DNA from: Pseudoduganella danionis
Lineage (GTDB): Bacteria; Pseudomonadota; Gammaproteobacteria; Burkholderiales; Burkholderiaceae_D
DNA length: 64,000 nucleotides
Direction of reading: 5' to 3'
Assembly (NCBI RefSeq): GCF_009720775.1
Contig: NZ_WNKW01000001.1
Span: forward strand, 1,736,001-1,800,000
The notes below the pieces were generated by a model. It was not told where the DNA came from. It searched no databases and worked only from the letters and a program-made list of their open reading frames with translations. Both the position numbers and the translations under genes were made by a program. Positions 18,100 through 26,250 of the stretch are shown in pieces (positions within the stretch are counted from its first letter, which is position 1; each line of letters opens with the position of its first letter).

Positions 18100-18809
18100 G
18101 GCAGGCGCTGGGCCGCCACCATACGGTTGTAGAGGATATTCGGCGAAATCCACAGGATGATGTCGTCGAAGGTGCCGCCGCTGGCACGCGGATCGTCGCT
18201 AGGGTCGCGGCTGATCAGCGCCATGCCGCTTTGCAGATTGAGCTTTTCATCATCATTGCCGGCACCCAGATCGCTCAGGCGGGTGTTCTGGTCGCTAAAC
18301 GCGCCATAGCCGTTTTTGCCAAAGGAAATCAGCGCAGCCGGTATGTCATTGCTTTCCGTCAGCGGCTGCAAACGGCCGCTGGCATCGCGCGTGGCGATGG
18401 TGATATCGCGCGGGGTTTTCAGCGTGAACAGCACCACGCTATCGCTGAAGGCCGGCGTGACGCTATAGCCGAGGATGCGGTTCCAGCCATCCAGCCGGCC
18501 TACGCCCAGCGTGGCCCAGGGCAGCAGGCCGTAGCGTTTGTTGCAGGCGCTGCCGGTGCGGTCTTCCAGACCATTGGTGGTTGAAATGGCCGGACACGGC
18601 AGATAGCCATTGCGCAGCGCGAAACCGAACAGGGCTTCGCGCGCTTCTTCCATGGCCAGCCGGGTGTCGGTAGTTTTTTTCTGTTCGAGCTGCGAACTCA
18701 AGGGAGCGATCATGCCGCCTATCAGCAGGCCGACGATGAGCAGCACGATGGCGATCTCGACCAGCGTAAAGCCGCGCTGGCGCTGCTGTGGTTTAGGGTT
18801 CATTGACAT
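18096..18809 (-). CDS. Type IV pilin-like protein, locus B (large)
   Basis: A 237-residue prepilin with the processing site RQRG|FTLVE and a hydrophobic helix (about residues 14-36); Gly -1 and Glu +5 are intact. The globular part is larger than in typical major pilins and contains two Cys residues near 80 and 95 that could form a disulfide. The N-terminus MSMN offers two starts, 18809 or 18803; both overlap the upstream mshK-like gene. The stop overlaps the ABC permease start (ATGA). Its size suggests a minor or tip pilin, though the locus has no smaller pilin apart from the 187-residue one. Confidence 0.88.
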   Translation of the reverse strand: MSMNPKPQQRQRGFTLVEIAIVLLIVGLLIGGMIAPLSSQLEQKKTTDTRLAMEEAREALFGFALRNGYLPCPAISTTNGLEDRTGSACNKRYGLLPWATLGVGRLDGWNRILGYSVTPAFSDSVVLFTLKTPRDITIATRDASGRLQPLTESNDIPAALISFGKNGYGAFSDQNTRLSDLGAGNDDEKLNLQSGMALISRDPSDDPRASGGTFDDIILWISPNILYNRMVAAQRLP

Positions 18810-19317
18810 CTTTCACCCTGGCGGCCGACAGATCGTAGCGCTGGCCCGGCTTGAGGACGATGCGCTGGCCCGACGGCAGCGTGACGCTGAGATCGGCTTT
18901 GCCGGTGTTGCTGAAGCGGTTGAGCCCATCATTCTGCGGCACGTTGTTGAGCCAGACGGTGCTGCGGCCTGTACTGCTGCGCATGCTGCCGCCCATGAGC
19001 AGGGTGGTGGGTGCAGCAGCGACGGGCGCGGTAGCGGGATTGCCCGCCATAGGCTGGTTGGGGTCGCCCGGCATGGGCTGGACGCCGGGCGCCGGCATGG
19101 CGACAGCAGCCGGTGCCGTGCCGGCACCGCGCTGGGCTTCCATGGCATCGCGCTCGGCCGGCGTGGCGAACAGCCGGCCCAGATTTTGAGCGTCTGCAGG
19201 GGGCGCTGTGGCTACGAGCGCGGCCATCAGTGCAGCGAGCAGCATGGACGACCGCATGGATGGGCGCAAGATTGGCGTGCAGAAGTGCAAGCCCGTCGCA
19301 GTGAGGCGCACCATCAT
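18793..19317 (-). CDS. MshK-like pilus biogenesis protein, locus B
   Basis: A 174-residue exported protein: signal or membrane segment about residues 21-42, then a Pro/Ala-rich linker and a C-terminal region (about 110-174) with a WLNN...LPSGQRIVLKPGQ pattern. The C-terminal part resembles the MshK / PilP-like proteins that link the inner-membrane complex to the secretin. Its position between the MshJ-like gene and a pilin supports this. The start at 19317 overlaps the upstream stop (ATGA); the internal Met at 19257 would also keep the signal. The protein is longer than its locus A counterpart. Confidence 0.65.
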   Translation of the reverse strand: MMVRLTATGLHFCTPILRPSMRSSMLLAALMAALVATAPPADAQNLGRLFATPAERDAMEAQRGAGTAPAAVAMPAPGVQPMPGDPNQPMAGNPATAPVAAAPTTLLMGGSMRSSTGRSTVWLNNVPQNDGLNRFSNTGKADLSVTLPSGQRIVLKPGQRYDLSAARVKDVNEP

Positions 19318-20021
19318 GGCGTCTCCTTGCTGGCCGGGACGGACGCCGCGCTGGCGGCGCCCGCAGCAACCTTGGCTGGCGTGCCCAGTGTGACCCAGTT
19401 CAGCGTGCAATCGGCACCCAGCGTAGGGCCGCCTTGCGCGCCGACCGCGCGTGCCAGCCGCTTGATGTTGCAGCTCTGCACAGCAAAAAAGGCGCGCTGG
19501 TGCAAGTCGGTGAGGAAGTTGAATAAGTCCATTTCGTGCAGCAAATCCATGTGCAGATGCATGCGGCTGCTTTGCAGCTGGTAGTCGCCCAGATCGAGCG
19601 CACCGGCCAGTTGTACCGTCTGCTGTGGTTCGATTTCATAACTGAGCGGCAGCAGGCGGCGCTGCTCCTGTACGAGGCGGATAGCGTCCACCCATTCGAT
19701 CCGCTTTTCTGCCCCGATCAGGCCGCGTGCGCGCAGCTCGACATAGCGTGGCTGGAAGTTGCGGATATCACGTTTTTCATTGTCCACGTGAGCATAGCGC
19801 GTGTAGGCCGCATCGCGCGTGCGCTGGGCCAGTTGCAGCCGGTCTTCTGCGCTGTTCAGGCGCCAGTGGCTAAGCTGCAAGGCGCCCATGCTGAGCACCA
19901 GACAGGCCAGCGCCGTCAGCACGGCGCTGCGGATACGGCCGAACTCGGCCAGCCAGTAAGGCAAGGGCAAGGGGCGGGCGGCGGCGCGGCGGCCGCTAGT
20001 GCTGTGGGGCAGGCTGCTCAT
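19314..20021 (-). CDS. MshJ/PilO-like inner-membrane assembly protein, locus B
   Basis: A 235-residue protein with one transmembrane segment (about residues 30-50) followed by a probable coiled coil (about 50-100) and a periplasmic mixed domain. This is the layout of PilO / GspM / MshJ components of the alignment complex. Similarity is by topology and gene order rather than strong motif. The start at 20021 overlaps the stop of the PilM/PilN-like gene (ATGA), and its stop overlaps the next gene in the same way, so the run is tightly coupled. Confidence 0.65.
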   Translation of the reverse strand: MSSLPHSTSGRRAAARPLPLPYWLAEFGRIRSAVLTALACLVLSMGALQLSHWRLNSAEDRLQLAQRTRDAAYTRYAHVDNEKRDIRNFQPRYVELRARGLIGAEKRIEWVDAIRLVQEQRRLLPLSYEIEPQQTVQLAGALDLGDYQLQSSRMHLHMDLLHEMDLFNFLTDLHQRAFFAVQSCNIKRLARAVGAQGGPTLGADCTLNWVTLGTPAKVAAGAASAASVPASKETP

Positions 20022-21589
20022 GGTTTCCACACCAGTATCAGGGAGAAGCGCGCGTGGGCATCTTCGCTGGCCGGCCCCGCTTTGGCGCTGAGCTTGACGG
20101 AGGAACGGGTGTCCAGCGGCGGCTTGTCGATGGCCACGGTGAGGCGCGGGTTGCTGGCCAGTTGCTGGGCAAAGCGGTTCATATTGTCGACAGCAGCGCG
20201 GTAGTCATCCTGGTCGCCCAGAATTTCCGCTTCCAGCAGCAGGCTCTGGGCCGGCTTGGTGGGTATGCCCAGCAATGCCGACGAAATCGGCGCGGCCTGG
20301 CGGCCATCGCCCTGGGTGGGCGCACTCGGCGCAGCGCCATCACCCTGCATGGCTTTCCAGTCCAGCTGCAGCAAACGGATTTGCGGGGTCTGTTCCAGTG
20401 CAGCACTGACCATGGCTGCCATCTCTAGCGGCGCGGGCGCCTGGGTGCCCAGCATGCGTTCCACATTGACGGCAGCGCGCATATTGGCCGTGCTGGTCAC
20501 GCTAGGCGGCATGGCCGCCATCACGCTGCGGTAGCGCTGGTCGTAGCTGGCCGCTTCGGCCATCAGCGTGCCGCTCTGCTGCTGCGCGTCACGCGCCTGC
20601 CACAGGTTGGCGCCCAGCCACAGCAGGCTGGCCGTACCGAGTACGGCGCTGCCCCAGTACAGCACGCGGCGGATGCGCCACAGCTTGAAGTGGCGCCGCA
20701 CGCTGCCCAGCGGGTACTGGCGGATGCCGTGCTGGCGGGCCAGCAGCGTCAGCAGCATGGGGTCGGCCAACTGGGCTGCCAGTTCATTGACCTGCAACTC
20801 GTCGCTGCGCAGCCCCAGCCGGGTGGCCACGTGGCGCAGCGAGAGAAAGCGGAACGAGGTCTCCGGCCCGTCTTCGCACTGGCCTTCCAGCACCGGCGTG
20901 CTGGCCACGGGCGCGATCACCACTGCATGCAGCACATTGCCGCGCCCCATCAGACGCACGCTGGTGAGGAATTGCTGGGTCTTGGCGGTTTCCGTGCCCA
21001 GATCGATGGGCTGGCCATCGCGATTGATGGCGGCTGTCAGGCGCGAAAACTTCAGTTGGCCGTTCTGGAAATAGCTCTGGCGCCAGCCGCCCGATTGCTG
21101 GGTCAGCAGCAGCAGGTGTTCGTCGCGCAGGCCCAGTTTGTGCACTAGTGCCGTACTGAGCAGGGTGGTCGAGTACAGCCCGGCCAGCGGCATCTGCAAC
21201 TGGTCCAGCGCGTCCAGCCATGGTTGCACGGTGGCGGGATTGGTCAGCGCGGCCAGCAGCACCATATCGTCGCGCCGGCCATCGGCCATGCGGCCCTGGA
21301 TTTCGTAGTGGCGGTAGGGCGTTTCGCGGTATTGCTGCTGCAGGCGGCGCTGCAGCAGCTTGCGTCCGCCCATGCCGCCCACATGCGGTACGTTGATGCG
21401 CTGGAAGTCTTCCTCGACCAGATCGGTCAGCAGCAGGGCCGGCATCAGCGGCTGGCTGTCGAGGTAGTCCATGAAGCGTTCCACACCTTCGGCATCGTGG
21501 CTGAACACACTGCCGCCGCTCAGACGGCCGCCCTGCCACTGGTAGGCGGCCAGTTGTTCGCTGCTCAGGTAGAAAAGATGTTTGCTCAT
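20018..21589 (-). CDS. Fused PilM/PilN-like (MshI-type) protein, locus B
   Basis: A 523-residue protein. Residues 1 to about 300 are soluble and occupy the position of an MshI/PilM/GspL cytoplasmic domain. One transmembrane segment follows (about 310-332), then a short coiled-coil and a periplasmic domain like PilN or the GspL C-terminus. In locus A the two functions are encoded separately (39583-40527 and 40524-41213), so locus B appears to use a fused, GspL-like form. The fold assignment rests on layout and neighbours. The gene lies 12 bases after the GspF-like gene. Confidence 0.65.
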   Translation of the reverse strand: MSKHLFYLSSEQLAAYQWQGGRLSGGSVFSHDAEGVERFMDYLDSQPLMPALLLTDLVEEDFQRINVPHVGGMGGRKLLQRRLQQQYRETPYRHYEIQGRMADGRRDDMVLLAALTNPATVQPWLDALDQLQMPLAGLYSTTLLSTALVHKLGLRDEHLLLLTQQSGGWRQSYFQNGQLKFSRLTAAINRDGQPIDLGTETAKTQQFLTSVRLMGRGNVLHAVVIAPVASTPVLEGQCEDGPETSFRFLSLRHVATRLGLRSDELQVNELAAQLADPMLLTLLARQHGIRQYPLGSVRRHFKLWRIRRVLYWGSAVLGTASLLWLGANLWQARDAQQQSGTLMAEAASYDQRYRSVMAAMPPSVTSTANMRAAVNVERMLGTQAPAPLEMAAMVSAALEQTPQIRLLQLDWKAMQGDGAAPSAPTQGDGRQAAPISSALLGIPTKPAQSLLLEAEILGDQDDYRAAVDNMNRFAQQLASNPRLTVAIDKPPLDTRSSVKLSAKAGPASEDAHARFSLILVWKP

Positions 21590-21601
21590 AGCACGTCAGC
21601 C

Positions 21602-22804
21602 TCAGGTGCGGATCTTGCTGATCGTGTCGTAAATCGGGCCCATCACGGACAGCATGATCCAGCCCACCAGTACGCCCAGTATCACCGTCATGGCCGGTTC
21701 TATCATGGACTGTACTTTTTCTATCATTTCCTTGACCTCGCGGTTGTAGAAATAGCTGACATTGCGCAGCGCGCCGTCGAGCCCGCCCGTGGCTTCGCCC
21801 ACCTTCAGCATGCGGATCACCAGCGGCGGGAAGATGCCGGTCTGCTGGAATGCGGCCGTGATGCCATGGCCTTCCGAAATCAGTTGCGCAGCGCGGCGCA
21901 GGCCGGCCGCGATTACGCGGTTGCCGACTATGCCTTCGGACAGGTGGATGCACTCGAGTATGGTAATCCCGGATGCATACATCATGGCGAAAAAGGTGGC
22001 GAAGCGGGCCAGTATGATTTTGTGCAGCACGGGGCCGATCAGCCAGATGCGCAGCTTGAAACCATCCGCGCGGAAGCGCGCCGCTTCGCTATGCGCCAGC
22101 CAGGCCCGGCCACCGAAATAGGCTGCCAGCGGCAGGCCGATCAGTACATACCAGTAGTTGATGAACACATTGGACAGCCAGATCAGCGCCTTGGTGTGCA
22201 GCGGCAGGGTGTTGCCCATATTCTTGACGAAGGAAGTGAGCTGCGGCACCAGATAGATCATCAGGAAAAAGGTCACACCCACCACGAAAGTGCCGACGGC
22301 GGCCGGATACATCACGATCTTCTTGGTCTGGGAAGCCAGTTCGTCCTGCCACTTCAGGCTTTCCGACAGGTTTTTGAACACTTCCGCCAGCTTGCCGCTC
22401 TGTTCGCCGGCCGTGATCAGGCTGGTGAAGGTCAAGTCAAACACTTCCGGATAGGCTGCCAGCGCGGCCGACAGTTGCTGGCCGCCTTCGATATTCTCGA
22501 TCAGTCCGGTAATCATTTCGCGAAAGCGCGGATGGTCTATGCTGTCGCGCAGATCGTTCAAGCCTTCCAGTATGGGTACGCCGGCGCCCGTCAGTTGCTC
22601 CATGTGGAAGCAGAAGTTGATCAGGTCGTGGCGCGTGATCACGCGCTTGAGCGCCACCACCCGCGTGCGCGAAGCGCGGCAATCAATCAGGTCCAGCCCC
22701 ATGCGGTGCAGGCGCAGTTCCAGATCAGGCTCGTTGGCAGCGTCCATATTGCCGGGCTGGATATGGCCGGACGCATCCATGGCGCGGTAGTAGAACTGGG
22801 TCAT
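21602..22804 (-). CDS. GspF/PilC-like platform protein, locus B
   Basis: A 400-residue inner-membrane platform protein of the T2SS F / PilC / MshG family. Two GspF repeats are seen (about residues 65-190 and 270-395) with three transmembrane segments (about 165-190, 215-235 and 370-395). Motifs typical of the family include SLITAGEQSGKL in the first repeat and IRMLKVGEATGGLD in the second. It couples the assembly ATPase to pilin extraction. The start at 22804 overlaps the stop of the GspE-like ATPase (ATGA), so the pair is co-translated; the open frame upstream is a shadow of the ATPase. Confidence 0.93.
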   Translation of the reverse strand: MTQFYYRAMDASGHIQPGNMDAANEPDLELRLHRMGLDLIDCRASRTRVVALKRVITRHDLINFCFHMEQLTGAGVPILEGLNDLRDSIDHPRFREMITGLIENIEGGQQLSAALAAYPEVFDLTFTSLITAGEQSGKLAEVFKNLSESLKWQDELASQTKKIVMYPAAVGTFVVGVTFFLMIYLVPQLTSFVKNMGNTLPLHTKALIWLSNVFINYWYVLIGLPLAAYFGGRAWLAHSEAARFRADGFKLRIWLIGPVLHKIILARFATFFAMMYASGITILECIHLSEGIVGNRVIAAGLRRAAQLISEGHGITAAFQQTGIFPPLVIRMLKVGEATGGLDGALRNVSYFYNREVKEMIEKVQSMIEPAMTVILGVLVGWIMLSVMGPIYDTISKIRT

Positions 22805-24507
22805 CGGCTCAGGCGCTCGGTCAGGTCGACCACGCGGCCCACTTCTTCCAGCGTGGTAATGCCGTCCAGTACGCGGCGCAGGCCGTCGTCGATCAGGCTG
22901 TGGAAGCCGGCCGCGTTGGCCGCATTGCGCAGTTCGCGCGTGGAGGCGCGGCGTGCGATCAGCTCGTCGATGGCCGGCGTCATTTTCAGCAGTTCCATGA
23001 TGGCGATACGGCCCTTGTAGCCCTGATGGGCGCAATGGGGGCAGCCCACTGCGTGGTACAGGGTCTGCGGGCCGGCGCCTTCCGGCAGGTCGAGTAGGCG
23101 GCGTTCCACTTCGTCCGCTTCGTGCGGTGCGCGGCATTCGGTGCACAGCTTGCGCACCAGACGCTGGGCGACGATGCCGATGATGTTGCCGGCCATGATG
23201 TCGGGCACGATGCCGATATCGAGCAGGCGCGACACCGAGCCCACGGCGGAATTGGTGTGCAGGGTGGAATACACCTGATGGCCCGTCATGGCGGCGGCAA
23301 ACGCCATTTCCGCCGTTTCCTTGTCGCGGATCTCGCCCACCAGAATGATGTCGGGGTCTTGCCGCATCATCGAACGTATGCCTTCGGCAAAGCCCATCTT
23401 GGCCGATTCGTTGACGGAGGTCTGGCGTATCATATTCATCGGATACTCGACCGGGTCCTCCAGCGTCATGATGTTGACGCTCTCCGTATTGATATGGTTG
23501 AGGATGGAGTACAGCGTGGTGGTCTTGCCCGAGCCGGTCGGGCCTGTCACGAGGATGACGCCGTCGGGACGGGCGATCATCAGCTTCAGCAGGTCCAGCT
23601 CCGTTTCACCGAGGCCCAGACCATCGAGAGGGACTATGCCTTTTTGCCGGTCCAGCACGCGCAGTACGAAGTTTTCGCCGTGCGTGGTGGGTTGGGCCGA
23701 GGCGCGGAAGTCGATCTGGCGGCCCGAGAATTTGATCGAGATGCGGCCATCTTGCGGCGCGCGCGTCTCGGCGATGTTCATATTCGAAATCACTTTCAGG
23801 CGCACGGCCATGGCCGGCCAGTAGGATTTGTGCAGGCTGCGGATCTGGCGCAGGATGCCGTCGATACGGTAGCGTATGCGCAGGAAGGATTGCTCGGGCT
23901 CGAAGTGCAGGTCGGACGCGCCATTTTGCACCGCGTCGGCCAGAATCGCATCGATCAGGCGTACCATGGGCTGGCTGTACTCATCCGAAGTAGTGCCCAG
24001 ACTGGCGTAATTGACTTCGCCCGTTTCGATTTCATGCAGGATGCCGTCGATCGACAGTTCGAAACCGTAGTACTGGTCGATGGCGCGGCTGATGTCCGAT
24101 TCATTCACCAGCAGCGGGCTGATGGTAATGCCCTTGACCAGCATCGCGCTGATCTGGTCCAGCGCGACGATGTTGCTGGTGTCGGACATGGCCAGGATCA
24201 GATTGTCGGTCGCGCGTTCGTAGACGATGGGGAACACGCGGTAGCGCTTGGCCACTTCCTTGGGGATCAGCTTGAGGGCGATCGCATCGACCACCAGACT
24301 GGTCAGGTCGGCGCTCTGCTGATTGAGGTTTTCCGACAGCGCCATGCGCACCGTGGCTTCGGTCACGAAGCCGAGCGTGATCAGCAGCTTGCCCAGCGGC
24401 TCGTTGCTGCGTTTCTGTTCTATCAGTGCAATGCGCAGCTGGTCTTCGCTGATGACCCCTTTCTGGATCAGCAGTTTGCCTAGTGGAAGTTTTGCCTGTT
24501 CAGCCAT
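22801..24507 (-). CDS. GspE/PilB-type assembly ATPase, locus B
   Basis: A 568-residue secretion ATPase. Two N-terminal MshEN-like units (about residues 9-32 and 37-61) precede the N2 domain and the RecA-like core with Walker A GPTGSGKTTTL, an Asp box region and Walker B ILVGEIRDKETA. A four-Cys zinc motif is present (CTEC and CPHC). The MshEN units start with PLG rather than RLG, and the second ends in Asn instead of Gln, so c-di-GMP binding is likely lost or weakened compared with the locus A ATPase. It powers assembly of the locus B filament. Confidence 0.93.
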   Translation of the reverse strand: MAEQAKLPLGKLLIQKGVISEDQLRIALIEQKRSNEPLGKLLITLGFVTEATVRMALSENLNQQSADLTSLVVDAIALKLIPKEVAKRYRVFPIVYERATDNLILAMSDTSNIVALDQISAMLVKGITISPLLVNESDISRAIDQYYGFELSIDGILHEIETGEVNYASLGTTSDEYSQPMVRLIDAILADAVQNGASDLHFEPEQSFLRIRYRIDGILRQIRSLHKSYWPAMAVRLKVISNMNIAETRAPQDGRISIKFSGRQIDFRASAQPTTHGENFVLRVLDRQKGIVPLDGLGLGETELDLLKLMIARPDGVILVTGPTGSGKTTTLYSILNHINTESVNIMTLEDPVEYPMNMIRQTSVNESAKMGFAEGIRSMMRQDPDIILVGEIRDKETAEMAFAAAMTGHQVYSTLHTNSAVGSVSRLLDIGIVPDIMAGNIIGIVAQRLVRKLCTECRAPHEADEVERRLLDLPEGAGPQTLYHAVGCPHCAHQGYKGRIAIMELLKMTPAIDELIARRASTRELRNAANAAGFHSLIDDGLRRVLDGITTLEEVGRVVDLTERLSR

Positions 24508-24516
24508 GGTGTCGTT

Positions 24517-26247
24517 CTAGCGGGCGCTGGCGCCCAGTTCCTGCAGTCGTTTGGCCAGCGCTGCGCGGTCGAAGGCCGCCGCCGTATTCTGCGCCAGGGC
24601 CAGTGCGCGCTGGTAGTAAGTCTGCGCCAGCTTGCCCTGATTTAAGCGGTCCAGCCCGATTGCCAGATTGTAGGCATAGTCGGGATTGGTGGGGGCAGCG
24701 CTGTAGGCACGGAAGTAAGCTTGCTGGGCTTCCTGCCAGCGATTTTGCTGGGCGTACAGATTGCCCAGCGCGAAATGCACGGGCGCGGCCTCCGGATTGC
24801 TGGCCAGGATGCCTTTCAGACGTACTTCATTCTGGGCCGGATCACCTTGCCGCAGGCCGACCATGCCGGCAATCGCTGCACCGTCGCGCGGATCGAGTTC
24901 CAGCAAACGCAGATAGTAGCTGGCCGCCTGCGCAGGCTGCTGCTCGCGGCTGGCGATGCTGGCCAGAGCCAGCAGGGCATCGCGGTTGTTGCCATCCTGC
25001 TGCAACACGGCTTCATACTGCTGGCGCGCACTGGCCAGCTCTCCCGTGTTCAGCGCCTGATAGGCGCCGCCCAGTGCTGCGGCCAGCGGTTCGGATTTCT
25101 GACCGCGCGCGACGCGGATATCGCTGCTTTCCGGTGCGGCCAGTGGCGGCAGGCTGGCAGGCTGCGGCGCATTGAGCTGGGCCTGCAGCGCTTGCTGGGT
25201 GGCGGCCAGTTGCTGTTCGGCCTGGGTCAGGCGGCGTTCCAGTTCGTCGCGCTGGCCATTGTTCTTCGGCGCGGACGGCAGCAGTGCGCCATCCTCTGCC
25301 GGTGGCGCAGCTTCGCTGCTGCGTGCGGGTGCGCTGACCACCTGGGCTGGCGTGGCACCGGTGGCGCCGGGCGGCGGCATGGGGACGGGCGGCAGACGTG
25401 CACCGGCACCGGGCGCCATCACAGCTTGCCAGTAGTAATAGCCGAAACCGGCTATGATCAGCACCAGCAGGCCGATCAGTCCGAACAGGCGCAGGCGTTC
25501 AGGATCGATGCCGCTGTGTTCCGGGCTGCTGGCCGCAGCCGCACGGGCGCGCGCACGCGCTGCGCCGCGCGGTGCGTCGGCCTTTTCATTGCGCGGGCTG
25601 TCGACTGGCGCACGCGGTGCGGTTCTGGCGGCGGCTTCACGGGCGCTGGCGCCAGCCTGTTGGCTGGCGCGTGCGGCAGCAGCGTTGCCTGCCGCTGCGG
25701 TTTTCGCTGCGGCGGCTGGCGCTGTTGCTGCCGTATCCGACGCGGTCGTTGCAGCGGGCTTGGCGGCCGTGGCGGCCGGAGGGCGCGCTGCCGTCGGCGC
25801 CGGCTTATCCAGGTTTAAGCCGGCATAGTCCGCTGCTGCGGCGCTTGCCGTACTCATCAGGCCTGCATCGGCCGCAGGCGTCGGCGTGGGAGCGGCGCTG
25901 GCGCCGCCAGCGGGAAAGTCCAGACTATGCGTGCCGGCGGGGCCTGCTGGCGCGGTGGCGAAAGCAGCCGGCGCGGCGCCTGCTGCTGCAGCGCCTTCGC
26001 TGGCAGCCGTGGCGGCAGCTTGGGGCGCGGGCGTCATCGGCTCCAGGCTGAGGCCGGCCAGCGGCTCCAGACTCAGCTCCGGTTCTTGCCGCGTGCTGGC
26101 TGCGCTCATGCTGGCGGGCAGCGCGGGCTCCGGTGTGAGCGCCAGAATCTCGTCGAATTCCTGCGACGGTTTGTCCAGTTCTTCATGGCCGGCGGAATTC
26201 TGCTGGGCGCGCTCGGCTTTCTTGAGCGCCTGCATCAATAGACTCAT
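24517..26247 (-). CDS. TPR protein with Ala/Pro-rich linker, MshN-like, locus B
   Basis: A 576-residue protein starting with MSLLMQALKKAE, the short helix shared with MshN/GspB-type proteins. A long Ala/Pro-rich low-complexity region (about 40-245) leads to one transmembrane segment (about 256-275), a Pro-rich stretch, a coiled coil (about 325-355) and several TPR units (about 395-570). In MSHA loci this position is held by MshN, a TPR protein of the assembly complex. It begins 3 bases before the end of the secretin gene region and is followed by GspE after 9 bases. Confidence 0.75.
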   Translation of the reverse strand: MSLLMQALKKAERAQQNSAGHEELDKPSQEFDEILALTPEPALPASMSAASTRQEPELSLEPLAGLSLEPMTPAPQAAATAASEGAAAAGAAPAAFATAPAGPAGTHSLDFPAGGASAAPTPTPAADAGLMSTASAAAADYAGLNLDKPAPTAARPPAATAAKPAATTASDTAATAPAAAAKTAAAGNAAAARASQQAGASAREAAARTAPRAPVDSPRNEKADAPRGAARARARAAAASSPEHSGIDPERLRLFGLIGLLVLIIAGFGYYYWQAVMAPGAGARLPPVPMPPPGATGATPAQVVSAPARSSEAAPPAEDGALLPSAPKNNGQRDELERRLTQAEQQLAATQQALQAQLNAPQPASLPPLAAPESSDIRVARGQKSEPLAAALGGAYQALNTGELASARQQYEAVLQQDGNNRDALLALASIASREQQPAQAASYYLRLLELDPRDGAAIAGMVGLRQGDPAQNEVRLKGILASNPEAAPVHFALGNLYAQQNRWQEAQQAYFRAYSAAPTNPDYAYNLAIGLDRLNQGKLAQTYYQRALALAQNTAAAFDRAALAKRLQELGASAR

Positions 26248-26250
26248 GAT

